DNA of 64,000 nt from Synergistaceae bacterium (GCA_017450125.1 JAFSWZ010000040.1:62001-126000), one strand, 5' to 3'; positions 1 to 9,080 are shown, numbered from the stretch's first letter. The notes: a model not told the origin generated them from the sequence alone. Translations and numbers: made by a program.

Positions 1-1887
1 GCGTGATTTGTCGAAGCTGCCCGCCGCCTTGCCGTTCAGGAACGCGTTTACCTTGCTGTTGGAATCACTAGACATTGTGCCGGCTTCAGAATAAGGCATC
101 GCTGACTCATCAACAGGGGCTATATCTATCTTGTTCAGGAACGAGACTGCAATATCGGGGTCGCCTCCCTCCATGAGGACATCCTTGCCGCGCCTCATGA
201 AGTTGTCAAAGCTGGCCTCATACGCAAACCATGCGAGATGAAGTTCTGAGAGGTCAAGGCTGGCCGGGGAGGCTGGGGCTTTGTGTAGCATGTAGTCTGC
301 TTCCATTGCTCCGAGAACTGCGAACGCCCAGCAAGTCTCATAAATTCCCTGATGTCTTACCGGCGATAGGTTTCCGCTTGTTCTGGCATCATACGATGCT
401 GGCAGGGAAGGCATGTTGACATTAGGCGGGTTGCTGCTGAGGTGCGATGTGCCCACAGGGCTCGGCCTTGCTCCTGAAGGTACATTGCTGTCCTCATCGC
501 TCCTCCACGCGTCAGGGTTTTGCTGCCAAGTCTGGAAGTCTGTTGCGGCCGGAGCTTCCTCGACTGCTTGGGGTTCGTCGTCCCACTCGCAGATGAATCC
601 GTGAGCTTCAGCACCGTCTGAGTCGTCCCACTTGCCGTTGGCGGAAGAGTTTGCGGCATTCGAGTCCCACACGATATGAACGTTGTTTCCTGAGCCGTCG
701 GGCTGTCCGTCCCCGAAGTTGCTGTACTGACGCTCCAGAACTTCGTCGGTAACCCACTCGAGCCAGCCGGAAGCGTTGGACTTCGCGCCGATCCAGTAGT
801 ACGTGTAATTTGTCGTGGACTGCCTGAGGAGGGCTTCGACCTGTTCCTGTTCGAGAGAGCTTGTTATTGTCGCGAGGTGTCCGCCGAGTGCCTCACAGCG
901 GGCTTTCGCGTTCTCCCACGTCGTGGGTTCGTTGAAGACCTGATAGCGGTGCTTGTTCCAGGAGATTTGCGGCGTGGGGTCTGAGGAGTCTGGGATTGGA
1001 ATGTCTCCGCTGCTTCTCCCTACTGCCGGGTAGCTTGAAGGACAGCTGTTGCCCTCTATGGTCGCATTGTAGGAAGACCCGGCGATACCGCCAACATCAC
1101 CTGAGACAGAAGTGATCTCAACACCTTCCTCGACGGTACAGTTCTTGATAGTGATGCCGCCTGCACGTCCAGTGATGCCGCCTGCATCTTGCGAAGCTGT
1201 TATGATGGTGCCAGCCTCTACAGTACAATTCTCTATACTGATTCTGTCCCCGCTCTCCTCAAAATCATATGAGTATCCTACGATACCGCCTGTACAATAC
1301 CAAAGAGAAGTGTTGGCAGATGTAATCTCAGCGTTCACTGTACAGTTCCTGACTGTTCCGCCATGCAGCCATCCAACTATCCCGCCTATGTCGGCAGCAC
1401 TAGGTGAACGATACGATATACTGCCGTTGAAGCTGCAGTTCTCGATTACTCCTGAATACATGTGAGCTGTGATCGCACCGCAAGCATCCGATGCCTCTAT
1501 ATCCCCGACGACATTGAGATTCATCACTGCAGGAACATCGCCACTAGTACGGTAAAACAAGCCACTCTCCGCTTCGTTCAGCTCAACCGTGTGCCCCTGC
1601 CCGTCAAAGTGCCCCTGAAAGATTCCGTAACTGCTCCAGCCAGTCAGAGATATATCCGCGCCCAGCTTGTAGTACTTCCCTGACGCTTCCTCGCCGCTCT
1701 TGATTCTGTCGCGCAACAGCGTCATGTCCTCAGACGATCTGATGAAGTAAGCGTCCTCCCAGCTATCACCACTCCTGCCCATGTTGTAGTATTCACCGCC
1801 GAAAGAGTATTCCTCAGCTCCGGCTGACGAGACACCCACCGCCGAACACAGGACAGCTAACAGTGCCATCACAAGAAATTTCCTCAT
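1..1887 (-). CDS. Secreted GLUG / C-type lectin / C1A (papain-like) peptidase protein, C-terminus cut by window edge
   Basis: The reading frame starts at ATG 1887 and stays open for 629 codons to the left edge. A signal peptide (MRKFLVMALLAVLCSAVGVS) is followed by GLUG-like repeats around residues 130-285 (GGIVG, GGITG units each followed by an NCTV strand), a C-type lectin fold at about 306-435 (KARCEALGGHLATITS at its start, GFICEWDDEP at its end), and a papain-family domain from about residue 508 with catalytic Cys519 in QGIYETCWAFA. The His and Asn of the triad lie off the window. GGAGG precedes the ATG by 12 bases. It is probably a surface or secreted protease that binds glycans or protein through the lectin fold. 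The first half of the peptidase domain is seen; substrate and any C-terminal anchor are unknown. Confidence 0.85.
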   Translation of the reverse strand, partial: MRKFLVMALLAVLCSAVGVSSAGAEEYSFGGEYYNMGRSGDSWEDAYFIRSSEDMTLLRDRIKSGEEASGKYYKLGADISLTGWSSYGIFQGHFDGQGHTVELNEAESGLFYRTSGDVPAVMNLNVVGDIEASDACGAITAHMYSGVIENCSFNGSISYRSPSAADIGGIVGWLHGGTVRNCTVNAEITSANTSLWYCTGGIVGYSYDFEESGDRISIENCTVEAGTIITASQDAGGITGRAGGITIKNCTVEEGVEITSVSGDVGGIAGSSYNATIEGNSCPSSYPAVGRSSGDIPIPDSSDPTPQISWNKHRYQVFNEPTTWENAKARCEALGGHLATITSSLEQEQVEALLRQSTTNYTYYWIGAKSNASGWLEWVTDEVLERQYSNFGDGQPDGSGNNVHIVWDSNAANSSANGKWDDSDGAEAHGFICEWDDEPQAVEEAPAATDFQTWQQNPDAWRSDEDSNVPSGARPSPVGTSHLSSNPPNVNMPSLPASYDARTSGNLSPVRHQGIYETCWAFAVLGAMEADYMLHKAPASPASLDLSELHLAWFAYEASFDNFMRRGKDVLMEGGDPDIAVSFLNKIDIAPVDESAMPYSEAGTMSSDSNSKVNAFLNGKAAGSFDKSR

Positions 1888-1912
1888 AGTTCCGTCATAC
1901 CTCCTCTCTGCG

Positions 1913-1961
1913 AAAAATCCCCGCCGCCCAAGCCATGCAGGCCTCTGGGAGTCGCGGGGAT
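1913..1961 (-). terminator. Intrinsic terminator after the Ig-repeat Synerg-CTERM gene
   Basis: On the minus strand ATCCCCGC (1961-1954) pairs with GCGGGGAT (1924-1917) around a long loop and is followed by TTTTT. It lies after the stop at 2010 and before the start at 1887, so it separates the two secreted-protein genes. Confidence 0.65.
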
Positions 1962-2009
1962 ATTCTGCATGTACTTAGAGTGCTCAGTGTTTCATGCCCG
2001 GCACATGTA

Positions 2010-4028
2010 CTATCTGCTCCTACTATTCCGGCGGAACGCAAACAGCACAGCCGCGAGCATCAGTACCCCTGCTCCGGCGTTACAGCCTCCGTCAGAACTT
2101 CCGAGATTATAGTTGGTGTCAGCTGTCGCTTTCTTCACCGTCCCGAGATCAGCCGTATACTCCTTGCCGTCATTGCCAGTAACTGACAGCGAAATCTGAG
2201 AGTCGGTGCTGAGGTCTGCGGGAGGTGCTGCCTCAACTGTGGCTGATGTCGCATTGGATGTTACTATCCTCGCCCAGCTGTCCGCCGCTGACGTGAAAGC
2301 GGCCGAACTCACAGCAGTACCGTTTATGAGCAGCTTCCACGCCCGGGCGGTTATGCCTGTGCCCTCAAGCGAGATGGTGTAAGTAGCCTTCGAGCCTGCC
2401 GCCAGTGTGGAGAACGGCCGTGAATTTACCGCAGTCCCATCCTCGTTCTTGATGCCTACCTTGCTGGTGATGTCCGTGCTGTCTTCGGACGGGTCTGGTA
2501 TCGGGGGTACAGTTGTTGTGACGGTTATCCTCAGCGTTGTGTTGGCCGATGTCCCCGCTGAGTCCTTAGCACTAACCGTAACGCTGTACGTGTCCGCCGA
2601 AACATTCTGCCCCACGACTATAGATACCTTTGCGGAAACATCGCCTGAACATGTAACGAGAATGTCTGCCGCCGGTGAGAGTGTCCCGACAGTCCACGTT
2701 ACGTCTCCGCTGACATCACCGCTTGCTGTGAGTGTCGTTGACGCGGACTCTCCAGCCTTCAGCGAGAACGTCTTGGGTTCTCCCGTGATAGCGATCTTCG
2801 GTGTCAGTGGGATTGGCTTCTGAACAACAGTAACGTTTGCTGTTACGTTGCCGGAATTTCCGTAAGCGTCGGTGAAGGTGAACGTCTTGTTATAGCTGCC
2901 TGCAGCCGCGCTGTCTGAAGCCTCGACGGTAACGGTTATAGTCCCGTTTGCAGCCGCTGTGTTGAACCTTACGCCGCTTGATGTATCGTTCGACGTTATG
3001 CTCACAGGCTCTGAGCCGGAGTACTGAGCCGTCTTTACGTCGGTGCTGCCCGGCCAGAGCGTGAAGCTCATGGGGCTGCCAGACGTTACTGTGAAGGGAG
3101 CAGGCTTGCGGTAAGTTACATCCCAGCTCAGGAGGAATGATGCGTCTACTCCGTCTCCCTCCAAACCCAGAAACGGGACGTTTACCTTCGCGATCGTACC
3201 GTCCTGCAGGTCTCCAAGAAGTTTTCCGTCGTAGCTGTCGTTGAACTTTATCACGATGGAAGTTATTGCCTTCCTGTCTGTGAACTCCGACTCGAGATCC
3301 TCATTGCCGCCGAAGTTTTCCTGCTCTCCAGTGAGCTCCCACGTCAGCCATTCGGGAAGGTTTATCGTGTATTCATCCTCAGACTGGATGTAGTTATCGT
3401 ACCTCGTCAGCAGCTGAGCGTAGTCCGCGCTGACTGTAACCGTAACCTTATAGTTCCGGGTAACTTCGTGGATGTCCGTATTGCTGTCGTGCACGAGGTA
3501 CTTCGTGAGAGCGTCTGATGTAGCAGCTGTATGCTCATCGTCCTTCTTGACTTCAACAGTGAGAACATCAAAGCTGATCTCGACACCTACAGCATATGCC
3601 CTGTACATATCTTCCGTAGTGTCTGTAACCTTAGCTTTAACTGTGATTTCTTCGGTGTAAGCGTCCGATGACTCGGGCAGAAATCCGCTGACCACGAATA
3701 TACCCCCCGAAGAGTCTGCGCTCAGTTCCTTCAGCTTCAGGTTGCTGGACGAAAATGTGATGTCCCACGAAAGCTTGAAGCCGGTGGTGATCTCACTCTC
3801 ATCGTCAGGGTCGGCTTTATCGAATATGTAGAGCTTAAGCTCCGGCAGTCTGTATTTAGCAAGGTAGTTGTAGCCGAAGTATGTCTCGTCCGCCTCCGGA
3901 TTGTCCTCGTGGAGCTCCGGATCCCCTTCCTCCTCCAAAACGCACTGATAATCTGCTGACATTGCCGGTGTCAGAGCAGCGAGCACCCACGCGGCAACGA
4001 GCAGCAGCAAACCTATTTTCCTGAACAC
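2010..4028 (-). CDS. Secreted Ig-like-repeat protein with Synerg-CTERM sorting tail
   Basis: 672 residues. A GTG start at 4028 has GGAG nine bases upstream. The signal peptide is MFRKIGLLLLVAAWVLAALT. The body has a beta-rich N-terminal region (about 30-310), then several bacterial Ig/cadherin-like repeats (about 315-510) with recurring FTFTDAYGNSGNVTANVTV-like and SVTVSAKDSAGTS-like strands. The C-terminus is GGCNAGAGVLMLAAVLFAFR plus a basic tail, the Cys/Gly motif, helix and Arg-rich end of the Synerg-CTERM type known from Synergistota. It is probably cleaved and anchored at the outer surface. No enzymatic motif is visible. The role is likely adhesive or structural, which is inference. Confidence 0.85.
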   Translation of the reverse strand: MFRKIGLLLLVAAWVLAALTPAMSADYQCVLEEEGDPELHEDNPEADETYFGYNYLAKYRLPELKLYIFDKADPDDESEITTGFKLSWDITFSSSNLKLKELSADSSGGIFVVSGFLPESSDAYTEEITVKAKVTDTTEDMYRAYAVGVEISFDVLTVEVKKDDEHTAATSDALTKYLVHDSNTDIHEVTRNYKVTVTVSADYAQLLTRYDNYIQSEDEYTINLPEWLTWELTGEQENFGGNEDLESEFTDRKAITSIVIKFNDSYDGKLLGDLQDGTIAKVNVPFLGLEGDGVDASFLLSWDVTYRKPAPFTVTSGSPMSFTLWPGSTDVKTAQYSGSEPVSITSNDTSSGVRFNTAAANGTITVTVEASDSAAAGSYNKTFTFTDAYGNSGNVTANVTVVQKPIPLTPKIAITGEPKTFSLKAGESASTTLTASGDVSGDVTWTVGTLSPAADILVTCSGDVSAKVSIVVGQNVSADTYSVTVSAKDSAGTSANTTLRITVTTTVPPIPDPSEDSTDITSKVGIKNEDGTAVNSRPFSTLAAGSKATYTISLEGTGITARAWKLLINGTAVSSAAFTSAADSWARIVTSNATSATVEAAPPADLSTDSQISLSVTGNDGKEYTADLGTVKKATADTNYNLGSSDGGCNAGAGVLMLAAVLFAFRRNSRSR

Positions 4029-4060
4029 AACAATGATCTCCTCTCGTTAAACAAAACAAT

Positions 4061-4080
4061 TTCCGCTCACAAAAGCGGAA
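4061..4080 (-). promoter_or_regulatory. Leader hairpin just upstream of the Synerg-CTERM gene
   Basis: TTCCGCT (4080-4074) pairs with AGCGGAA (4067-4061) on the minus strand and is followed by a T-rich run (TTGTTTTGTTT), about 30 bases before the GTG start. It could act as a weak terminator or attenuator in the 270-base leader. Confidence 0.35.
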
Positions 4081-4219
4081 CACAAAGATTAGACTCCAGA
4101 AGAGCCCGCCGTTTTGCGCCTGAAGTGTATCTCTTGGAGTTCCCGCCCCCCTTGGGATGTTTGTCGCAAAGCACTGCGCGAACAAGGAAAAAGCACGCAC
4201 AACAACAAACTGACTTATT

Positions 4220-4316
4220 CTGTGATAAAATATACACAGGACAAGACAAAGAGATAGAACGTGACCGCGAATCACGACCTGTTTATGTGCGTTAGACTAT
4301 TAGCTTAGTTATTATA
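4220..4316 (-). promoter_or_regulatory. Extended -10 promoter and inverted repeat in the 320-bp gap before the Synerg-CTERM gene
   Basis: The gap 4029-4348 holds no convincing gene. On the minus strand an extended -10 (TGC TATAAT, 4319-4311) lacks a good -35. Downstream in the presumed leader, 4220-4239 reads CTGTGATAAAATATACACAG, an imperfect palindrome with CTGTG/CACAG arms that could be an operator. Together they suggest transcription of the gene at 4028 with a leader of about 270 bases. Confidence 0.4.
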
Positions 4317-4348
4317 GCACACCTTTGCTTGTCCGTTTACCCTTCTTT

Positions 4349-5236
4349 TTAGAACATGAACTCTTGGTGTGCTCGGTATATTTCTTGCAGCAGCTTGACA
4401 AACTCCCCTACGCACTCCCTCTTTTCGTCAGAGTGAGTACACAGCACGCACTTCACCTTTTCCGGGCAGTCAAAGGGTGTCCACGCGAATTCATTGTTGT
4501 GGTCATTCAGGAAGCCCGGCGCAAGACACACGCCCTTATGTGCGGCAATGTTCGTTAATGTTGTCTCGCGGTCGTTGCTGTTGAAGTAGTGCATCCCTAC
4601 CGTCTCAATCAGCCTGTTCTGCACGGCACGGAGTTCCGGCGGCGAGCCTCCTCCTACCATCAGAACTCTTCCGGCCAAGTCGTAAGGATGCACAACGTCT
4701 TTCCCAGCGAGTTCGTCAGTCTTCTCGGTGATGAGGTATATTCTGCTCTCGAACAGCGGGTGAATCTTTATGCCGGGAATGTTCTTGACGTTGTTCTGGC
4801 GCGCAAAGAGTATGTCCTCCTCGCCCTTCAGGAATGATGACGTGTCGTACAGCGCAAGGAAGTGCGGAGTGATTGATATTCCTTCGTGGGACTGCTCGAA
4901 GCTCTCGATAGCCTCAGGCAGAAAGTGTACTGCGCTCCTCATCGGAAGGCCTATCGTTATGTTGGTGCGGTAGTGCGTGCTGAAGTTCTGTCCCTGCTCG
5001 ACGGCCAGCCTGAACTCGTCGCGAATGTTCTTCAGCATTACGCAGAACTGTTCCCCCGCAGGCGTGAGCACCGCTCCTCTCGGTGAACGCTCGAACAACA
5101 TGAAGCCCACCTCTGCCTCGATGGCCTTAATCTGGTAGGTCAAGGCGGGCTGTGAGATAAAGAGGTTTTCTGCGGCTCTGTTGAAGTTCTTGGTCTTGGC
5201 CAGCTCCAGAACGTAATCAATCTGCTTTGTGTCCAT
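4349..5236 (-). CDS. LysR-family transcriptional regulator
   Basis: 295 residues, normal LTTR length. The N-terminal winged HTH is clear (MDTKQIDYVLELAKTKNFNR, then AAENLFISQPALTYQIKAIE), followed by the periplasmic-binding-like effector domain. It is divergent from the secreted hydrolase at 5339, with about 100 bp between the starts, so that gene is the likely target. The effector is unknown. Confidence 0.9.
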   Translation of the reverse strand: MDTKQIDYVLELAKTKNFNRAAENLFISQPALTYQIKAIEAEVGFMLFERSPRGAVLTPAGEQFCVMLKNIRDEFRLAVEQGQNFSTHYRTNITIGLPMRSAVHFLPEAIESFEQSHEGISITPHFLALYDTSSFLKGEEDILFARQNNVKNIPGIKIHPLFESRIYLITEKTDELAGKDVVHPYDLAGRVLMVGGGSPPELRAVQNRLIETVGMHYFNSNDRETTLTNIAAHKGVCLAPGFLNDHNNEFAWTPFDCPEKVKCVLCTHSDEKRECVGEFVKLLQEIYRAHQEFMF

Positions 5237-5248
5237 GATAAATTTTCT

Positions 5249-5261
5249 CTATCGCTGATAG
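5249..5261. promoter_or_regulatory. Possible LysR operator between divergent genes
   Basis: CTATCGCTGATAG is a perfect 5+5 palindrome with a T-N11-A-like core, lying between the LysR start (5236) and the hydrolase start (5339). A TATAAT on the minus strand (5283-5278) is close by. Function is inferred from position only. Confidence 0.35.
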
Positions 5262-5338
5262 TGTCTGTGATTTGCATATTATATCCCCAGCGTCTACTAT
5301 TTCCCCGTTCAAATCTCACCCTTGCCAGGAGGTTACTC

Positions 5339-6397
5339 ATGAAGAAGTTATTGTTGTGTGTGCTTGCCGTGCTGCTGCCGGTGGCGGCGTTCGCTGAACC
5401 GATAGTGATTCAGGAGCAGGGAAGTTTCACTGCGGGCGGAAAAGTTGCTGTGAACAGCGGAGAGTTCGTGTTCGCTGACCTGTGGAGTCCGTCGGGGCAG
5501 ACAGCGTACGGGGATCATGCGTATGTGTGGTATCAGATTCCCGAGAAAGCGAAGAAGCTGCCTATGGTGTTTCTTCACGGAGGCGGTCAGTCAAAGAAGA
5601 CGTGGGAGACGACTCCTGACGGGCGCGAGGGCTTCCAGAATATTTTTCTGCGCAGGGGCTTCAGTACGTACCTTGTCGACCAGCCAAGACGCGGCGAAGC
5701 AGGGTTCTCGACGGTTTCGGGTGAAGCTATACCGCCCGCGTATTACGACCGCACAATGTTCACGCTGTTCCGTCTGGGAAGATGGCCGGAGTTCTACGAT
5801 GATACGCAGTTCCCGAAAGATTCTGCGAGTCTCGAGCAGTTCTACCGTCAAGGGACACCGAACACCGCGCCTCTGGACTTCGACGTTGTTGCTGATGCTA
5901 TGGCGGCAGTGCTCGCAAAGACGGGCCCGGCGATTCTCGTAACGCATTCTCAGGGAGGCGGAGCAGGATGGATGACTGCACTGCGGACGGAGAACATCAA
6001 GGCCATTGCTGCCTACGAGCCAGGCGGAAGTCCGAGACTGTTCCCTGAAGGTGAAGTGCCAGAGCCTATCGCTACGTCGTTCGGCATCATCGAGGGGACT
6101 GCGATTCCTCTTGAGAAGTTCAGGAAGTTCACGAAGTTTCCCATCATAATCTTCTACGGCGACCACATTGCGACAGAGCCTACGGACAATTACGGTTCTG
6201 ACCAGTGGAGGGCTGAGCTTGCGATGGGCAGGAAGTTCGCGGAGCTCGTCAACAAGTACGGCGGGGACTGCACAGTGATTCACCTGCCGGAACTGGGCAT
6301 CAAGGGCAACACGCATTTCATGTTCTCTGACCTCAACAACATAGAGCTTGCTGACCTGCTGTCGAAATGGCTTGCAGAGAAGGGACTTGACGAATGA
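5339..6397 (+). CDS. Secreted alpha/beta hydrolase
   Basis: 352 residues. I chose ATG 5339 over an upstream in-frame ATG because AGGAGG ends seven bases before it and a signal peptide follows directly (MKKLLLCVLAVLLPVAAFA). The fold shows the oxyanion-type VFLHGGGQSKKTW, the nucleophile elbow THSQGGG with Ser204, and a late His in GNTHFMF. It is a serine hydrolase of unknown substrate, acting in the periplasm or outside the cell. Its stop codon overlaps the start of the decayed esterase at 6394 (ATGA), and LysR is divergent upstream. Confidence 0.85.
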   Translation: MKKLLLCVLAVLLPVAAFAEPIVIQEQGSFTAGGKVAVNSGEFVFADLWSPSGQTAYGDHAYVWYQIPEKAKKLPMVFLHGGGQSKKTWETTPDGREGFQNIFLRRGFSTYLVDQPRRGEAGFSTVSGEAIPPAYYDRTMFTLFRLGRWPEFYDDTQFPKDSASLEQFYRQGTPNTAPLDFDVVADAMAAVLAKTGPAILVTHSQGGGAGWMTALRTENIKAIAAYEPGGSPRLFPEGEVPEPIATSFGIIEGTAIPLEKFRKFTKFPIIIFYGDHIATEPTDNYGSDQWRAELAMGRKFAELVNKYGGDCTVIHLPELGIKGNTHFMFSDLNNIELADLLSKWLAEKGLDE

Positions 6398-6720
6398 TGA
6401 AGATACTGCTTGCGGTAATGCTGTTGATGATGGCGGCTTCAGCTCATGCGCAGGAAGTGAAGTACATTGACGCGCCGACGTTCGAGGTGGAATTTTCCTG
6501 TACGAGGACATTAACGCGGCAGTGAAGCTCGTGCGTGAAAGAGCAGGAGACTTCCGCATCAAGCCCGACCGAATCGGAATCGTAGGGTTCTATGCCGGTG
6601 CGTTGATGGCAGTGTACAACGCCGAGTGTGCTCCTGCCGGGTCAAAATCGGGATGGGACATAAACCGTTCACGAGTTACCTGTGGCCTGAGCAGTTCATG
6701 GCGTGGCTTCGGATGCTGAA
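6394..6720 (+). pseudogene. Decayed secreted esterase / alpha-beta hydrolase
   Basis: An ATG overlapping the preceding TGA opens a signal peptide (MMKILLAVMLLMMAASAHAQ), but the frame stops at 6523. In the next frame the sequence continues as a typical esterase stretch (EDINAAVKLVRERAGDFRIK, then PDRIGIVGFYAGALMAVYN), where the usual GFSAGG nucleophile elbow reads GFYAGA. A further shift leaves a C-terminal-looking piece (MGHKPFTSYLWPEQFMAWLR). At about 110 residues in total against roughly 300 for the family, this is a remnant with internal deletions and frameshifts, once co-transcribed with the hydrolase upstream. Confidence 0.75.
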
Positions 6721-6830
6721 GATTCTCAGTTAAAATAAGTATAGCTGATTATTGATTGGATATTTCGATTTGAGGAATTAATCATACGCAGCTATCATTG
6801 TGTCATCCCAAACGCAAGGAGAACAGAACA

Positions 6831-7826
6831 ATGAAGTATGTGAAACTCGGAAACAGCGGCGTAGATGTCTCGCGCATATGTCTCGGAATGATGAGCTTCG
6901 GCAAGCCCGGCACAGAAAACGGAGTCTTTCCTTGGGCATTGCCCTTTGAGGACGCAAAACCCCTCTTCAGGAAGGCCGTAGAGCTCGGCATAAACTTTTT
7001 CGACACAGCCAACGTCTACCAGCTCGGCAGCAGCGAGGAAATCACCGGCAAGCTCATCCGTGAGTTCGGCCTCAACCGTGATGAAATCGTCGTCGCGACA
7101 AAAGTCAACTTCGAGATGAGGGCAGGCCGTCCCAACGGAGCAGGTTCTTCCCGCAAGAACATAATGGCCGAGATTGACCACAGCCTCCAGCGTCTTGGAC
7201 TGGATTACGTTGACCTGTACCAGATTCACAGGCTCGATGCCTTCACGCCGATGGAGGAGATCATGGAGGCACTTCATGACGTGGTGAAGTCCGGCAAAGC
7301 CCGCTACATCGGAGCGTGTACAATGGACGCGTGGCAGTTCGAGCGTCTGCAGAACATCGCCGAGCGTCATAACTGGACGAAGTTCATCACGATGCAGAAC
7401 CAGTACAACCTGATTTACCGCGAGGAAGAACACGAGATGATGCCTCTGTGCCTCGACAGGAAGGTCGGCGTGAACCCGTGGAGTCCTCTTGCCGGAGGAA
7501 GGTGCGCTCATTCGTGGGGAACTCAGACGGCACGCACGAAGATTGACGCGGTTTCGCCGATGGTCTGGACGGACAAGACCGCAGAGCAGGATAAAGCCGT
7601 TGTCGACAACCTCGAGAAGGTCGCGAAGGAGCACGGACGCACAATGGCTCAGGAAGCCTTAGCGTGGATGCTCAGCAAGCCGTTCATCTGCTCGCCCGTC
7701 GTCGGCACAACCAGCGTAAAGCACGTCGAGGAAGCCGCCAGCGCAGTAGATATTACCCTCAGCGCGGAGGAGATTGCGGCACTCGAAGCACCGTACGTCG
7801 CGCACACAAAGCAGCACGCGTTCTAG
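6831..7826 (+). CDS. Aldo/keto reductase
   Basis: 331 residues, the usual AKR length. ATG 6831 is chosen over an upstream in-frame start because AAGGAG lies about 10 bases before it and MKYVKLGNSGVDVSRICLG is the normal AKR beginning. The family pattern is visible: FFDTANVY with the catalytic Asp/Tyr, VVATKVN with the Lys, and LDYVDLYQIH with the His. It is a cytoplasmic NAD(P)H-dependent oxidoreductase of YajO/Tas type. It is followed after 31 bp by an SDR dehydrogenase, suggesting a two-gene redox unit. The substrate is unknown. Confidence 0.92.
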   Translation: MKYVKLGNSGVDVSRICLGMMSFGKPGTENGVFPWALPFEDAKPLFRKAVELGINFFDTANVYQLGSSEEITGKLIREFGLNRDEIVVATKVNFEMRAGRPNGAGSSRKNIMAEIDHSLQRLGLDYVDLYQIHRLDAFTPMEEIMEALHDVVKSGKARYIGACTMDAWQFERLQNIAERHNWTKFITMQNQYNLIYREEEHEMMPLCLDRKVGVNPWSPLAGGRCAHSWGTQTARTKIDAVSPMVWTDKTAEQDKAVVDNLEKVAKEHGRTMAQEALAWMLSKPFICSPVVGTTSVKHVEEAASAVDITLSAEEIAALEAPYVAHTKQHAF

Positions 7827-7857
7827 GCATGAGCGTAATCGTGAAGGAGATTTAGTG

Positions 7858-8694
7858 ATGAACAAAGAAGTAGCTGTATTGTTAGGGACAGGTTCGATAG
7901 GGCAGGCAATAGCCCGTCGTGTCGGAGCAGGGAAACATGTAGTACTTGCTGACCTCAAGAAGGAGAACGCGGACAAAGCGGCCAAGATTCTCGAGGATGC
8001 AGGTTTCGAGACAAGCACAATAGCCGTGAATCTCGGCTCGCGTGATGACATCCTCGCACTCGTTGAACACGCGCAGACCTTCGGGGCGGTGAAGCACCTC
8101 ATCAATGCCGCAGGTGTCTCACCCTCTCAGGCCTCAGTTCAGGACATCCTGAAGGTAGACTTGTACGGGACGGCAGTACTGCTCGAGGAGTTCGGGAAAG
8201 TTATTGCGGAGGGCGGCTCTGGTGTCGTAATCTCCTCTCAGTCAGGCCACAGGTTAGGCGCGCTCTCTGAGGAGCAGAACGCACAGCTCGCGACTTCGCC
8301 GGTCGATGAGCTGATGACTCTGCCATTCATTGCGGCGATAACCGACACCCTCAAGGCCTACCAGTACTCCAAACGCTGCAACGTACTGCGCGTGATGTAC
8401 GAGGCTTCGAGGTGGTCAAAGCGTGGCGCAACGATTAACTCCATCAGTCCCGGGATAATCATTACACCTCTCGCGAACGACGAGCTTCACGGTCCGCGCG
8501 GCGAGGGCTACAGGAAGATGCTGAGGCTTTGCCCGGCGGGAAGGGCTGGTACACCTGACGAGGTCGGGGACTTGGCCGCGTTCCTGATGAGCGAGAAAGG
8601 ACGCTGGATTACGGGAAGCGATTTCCTGATTGACGGCGGAACAACAGCCTCGTACTGGTACGGAGATCTGCAGTACCTCAAGGCTACACATTAA
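7858..8694 (+). CDS. Short-chain dehydrogenase/reductase (SDR)
   Basis: 278 residues. ATG 7858 follows AAGGAG; earlier in-frame codons lie inside the aldo/keto reductase gene. Rossmann glycine motif GTGSIGQAIA (10-19), NAAG (83-86), active-site Ser near 126-130 and YxxxK (Tyr168-Lys172) are present, and the C-terminal ITGSDFLIDGGT is typical. An insertion at about 135-165 before the catalytic Tyr is longer than in classical SDRs. It probably acts with the preceding reductase. A terminator follows at 8704. Confidence 0.92.
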   Translation: MNKEVAVLLGTGSIGQAIARRVGAGKHVVLADLKKENADKAAKILEDAGFETSTIAVNLGSRDDILALVEHAQTFGAVKHLINAAGVSPSQASVQDILKVDLYGTAVLLEEFGKVIAEGGSGVVISSQSGHRLGALSEEQNAQLATSPVDELMTLPFIAAITDTLKAYQYSKRCNVLRVMYEASRWSKRGATINSISPGIIITPLANDELHGPRGEGYRKMLRLCPAGRAGTPDEVGDLAAFLMSEKGRWITGSDFLIDGGTTASYWYGDLQYLKATH

Positions 8695-8703
8695 CTCACA
8701 AGG

Positions 8704-8731
8704 CCTCCTGAATCTCAGGAGGTCTCTTCTT
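8704..8731 (+). terminator. Intrinsic terminator after the SDR gene
   Basis: CCTCCTGA / TCAGGAGG is an eight-base perfect stem with a three-base loop, followed by TCTCTTCTT. Confidence 0.75.
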
Positions 8732-8805
8732 ACTCTGCACGCCGTATGTCCGAACTCGTCCCGTCCGTGAACACCAGATACGCGCTCACATACTCAAGGC
8801 AAATA

Positions 8806-9080
8806 TTATTGTGAAGAGCAGTCCTGTTTTGGGACATCATCGGCCACCAGCGGCAAGTCTGGCGTGTAGTCTTCGTGAAGAGCTGCGTCGTACTTCAGGT
8901 ACTCCCAGAAGCGCATCACTTCTTCTGCGTCGGGAGGGTTGATGCCACGTCTTGGCCGAATGAATCTGCTGAGGTATTCGTCCTCGTACTTGTCGAGTAT
9001 CAGGTCCAAGATTCCATCCTGCTAAGCACCCGCGACAGAATCCACGACACAAGAAGCAGCAGGTAACTCCCGACAAAGCA
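8806..9080 (-). pseudogene. Frameshifted remnant of a small membrane-anchored protein
   Basis: On the minus strand one frame gives a hydrophobic segment (FVGSYLLLLVSWILSRVLSR, from about 9077) that breaks near 9005-9015. The adjacent frame then continues for 66 residues as an acidic soluble tail (LILDKYEDEYLSRFIRPRRG at its start). No credible start codon with RBS lies in front. A one-base change would join them, so this looks like a broken gene of unknown family. The rest of 8732-9110 holds only the terminator at 9081. Confidence 0.4.

Noticed and set aside
2407-2823. Plus-strand frame inside the Synerg-CTERM gene and many similar antisense frames
   Set aside because: They are shadows of minus-strand coding sequence, without RBS or recognisable domains.
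4029-4348. c-di-GMP or other riboswitch in the long leader
   Set aside because: A GCGCAAAAC-like stretch is present, but the conserved helices and GNRA/tetraloop-receptor parts of known classes could not be built.
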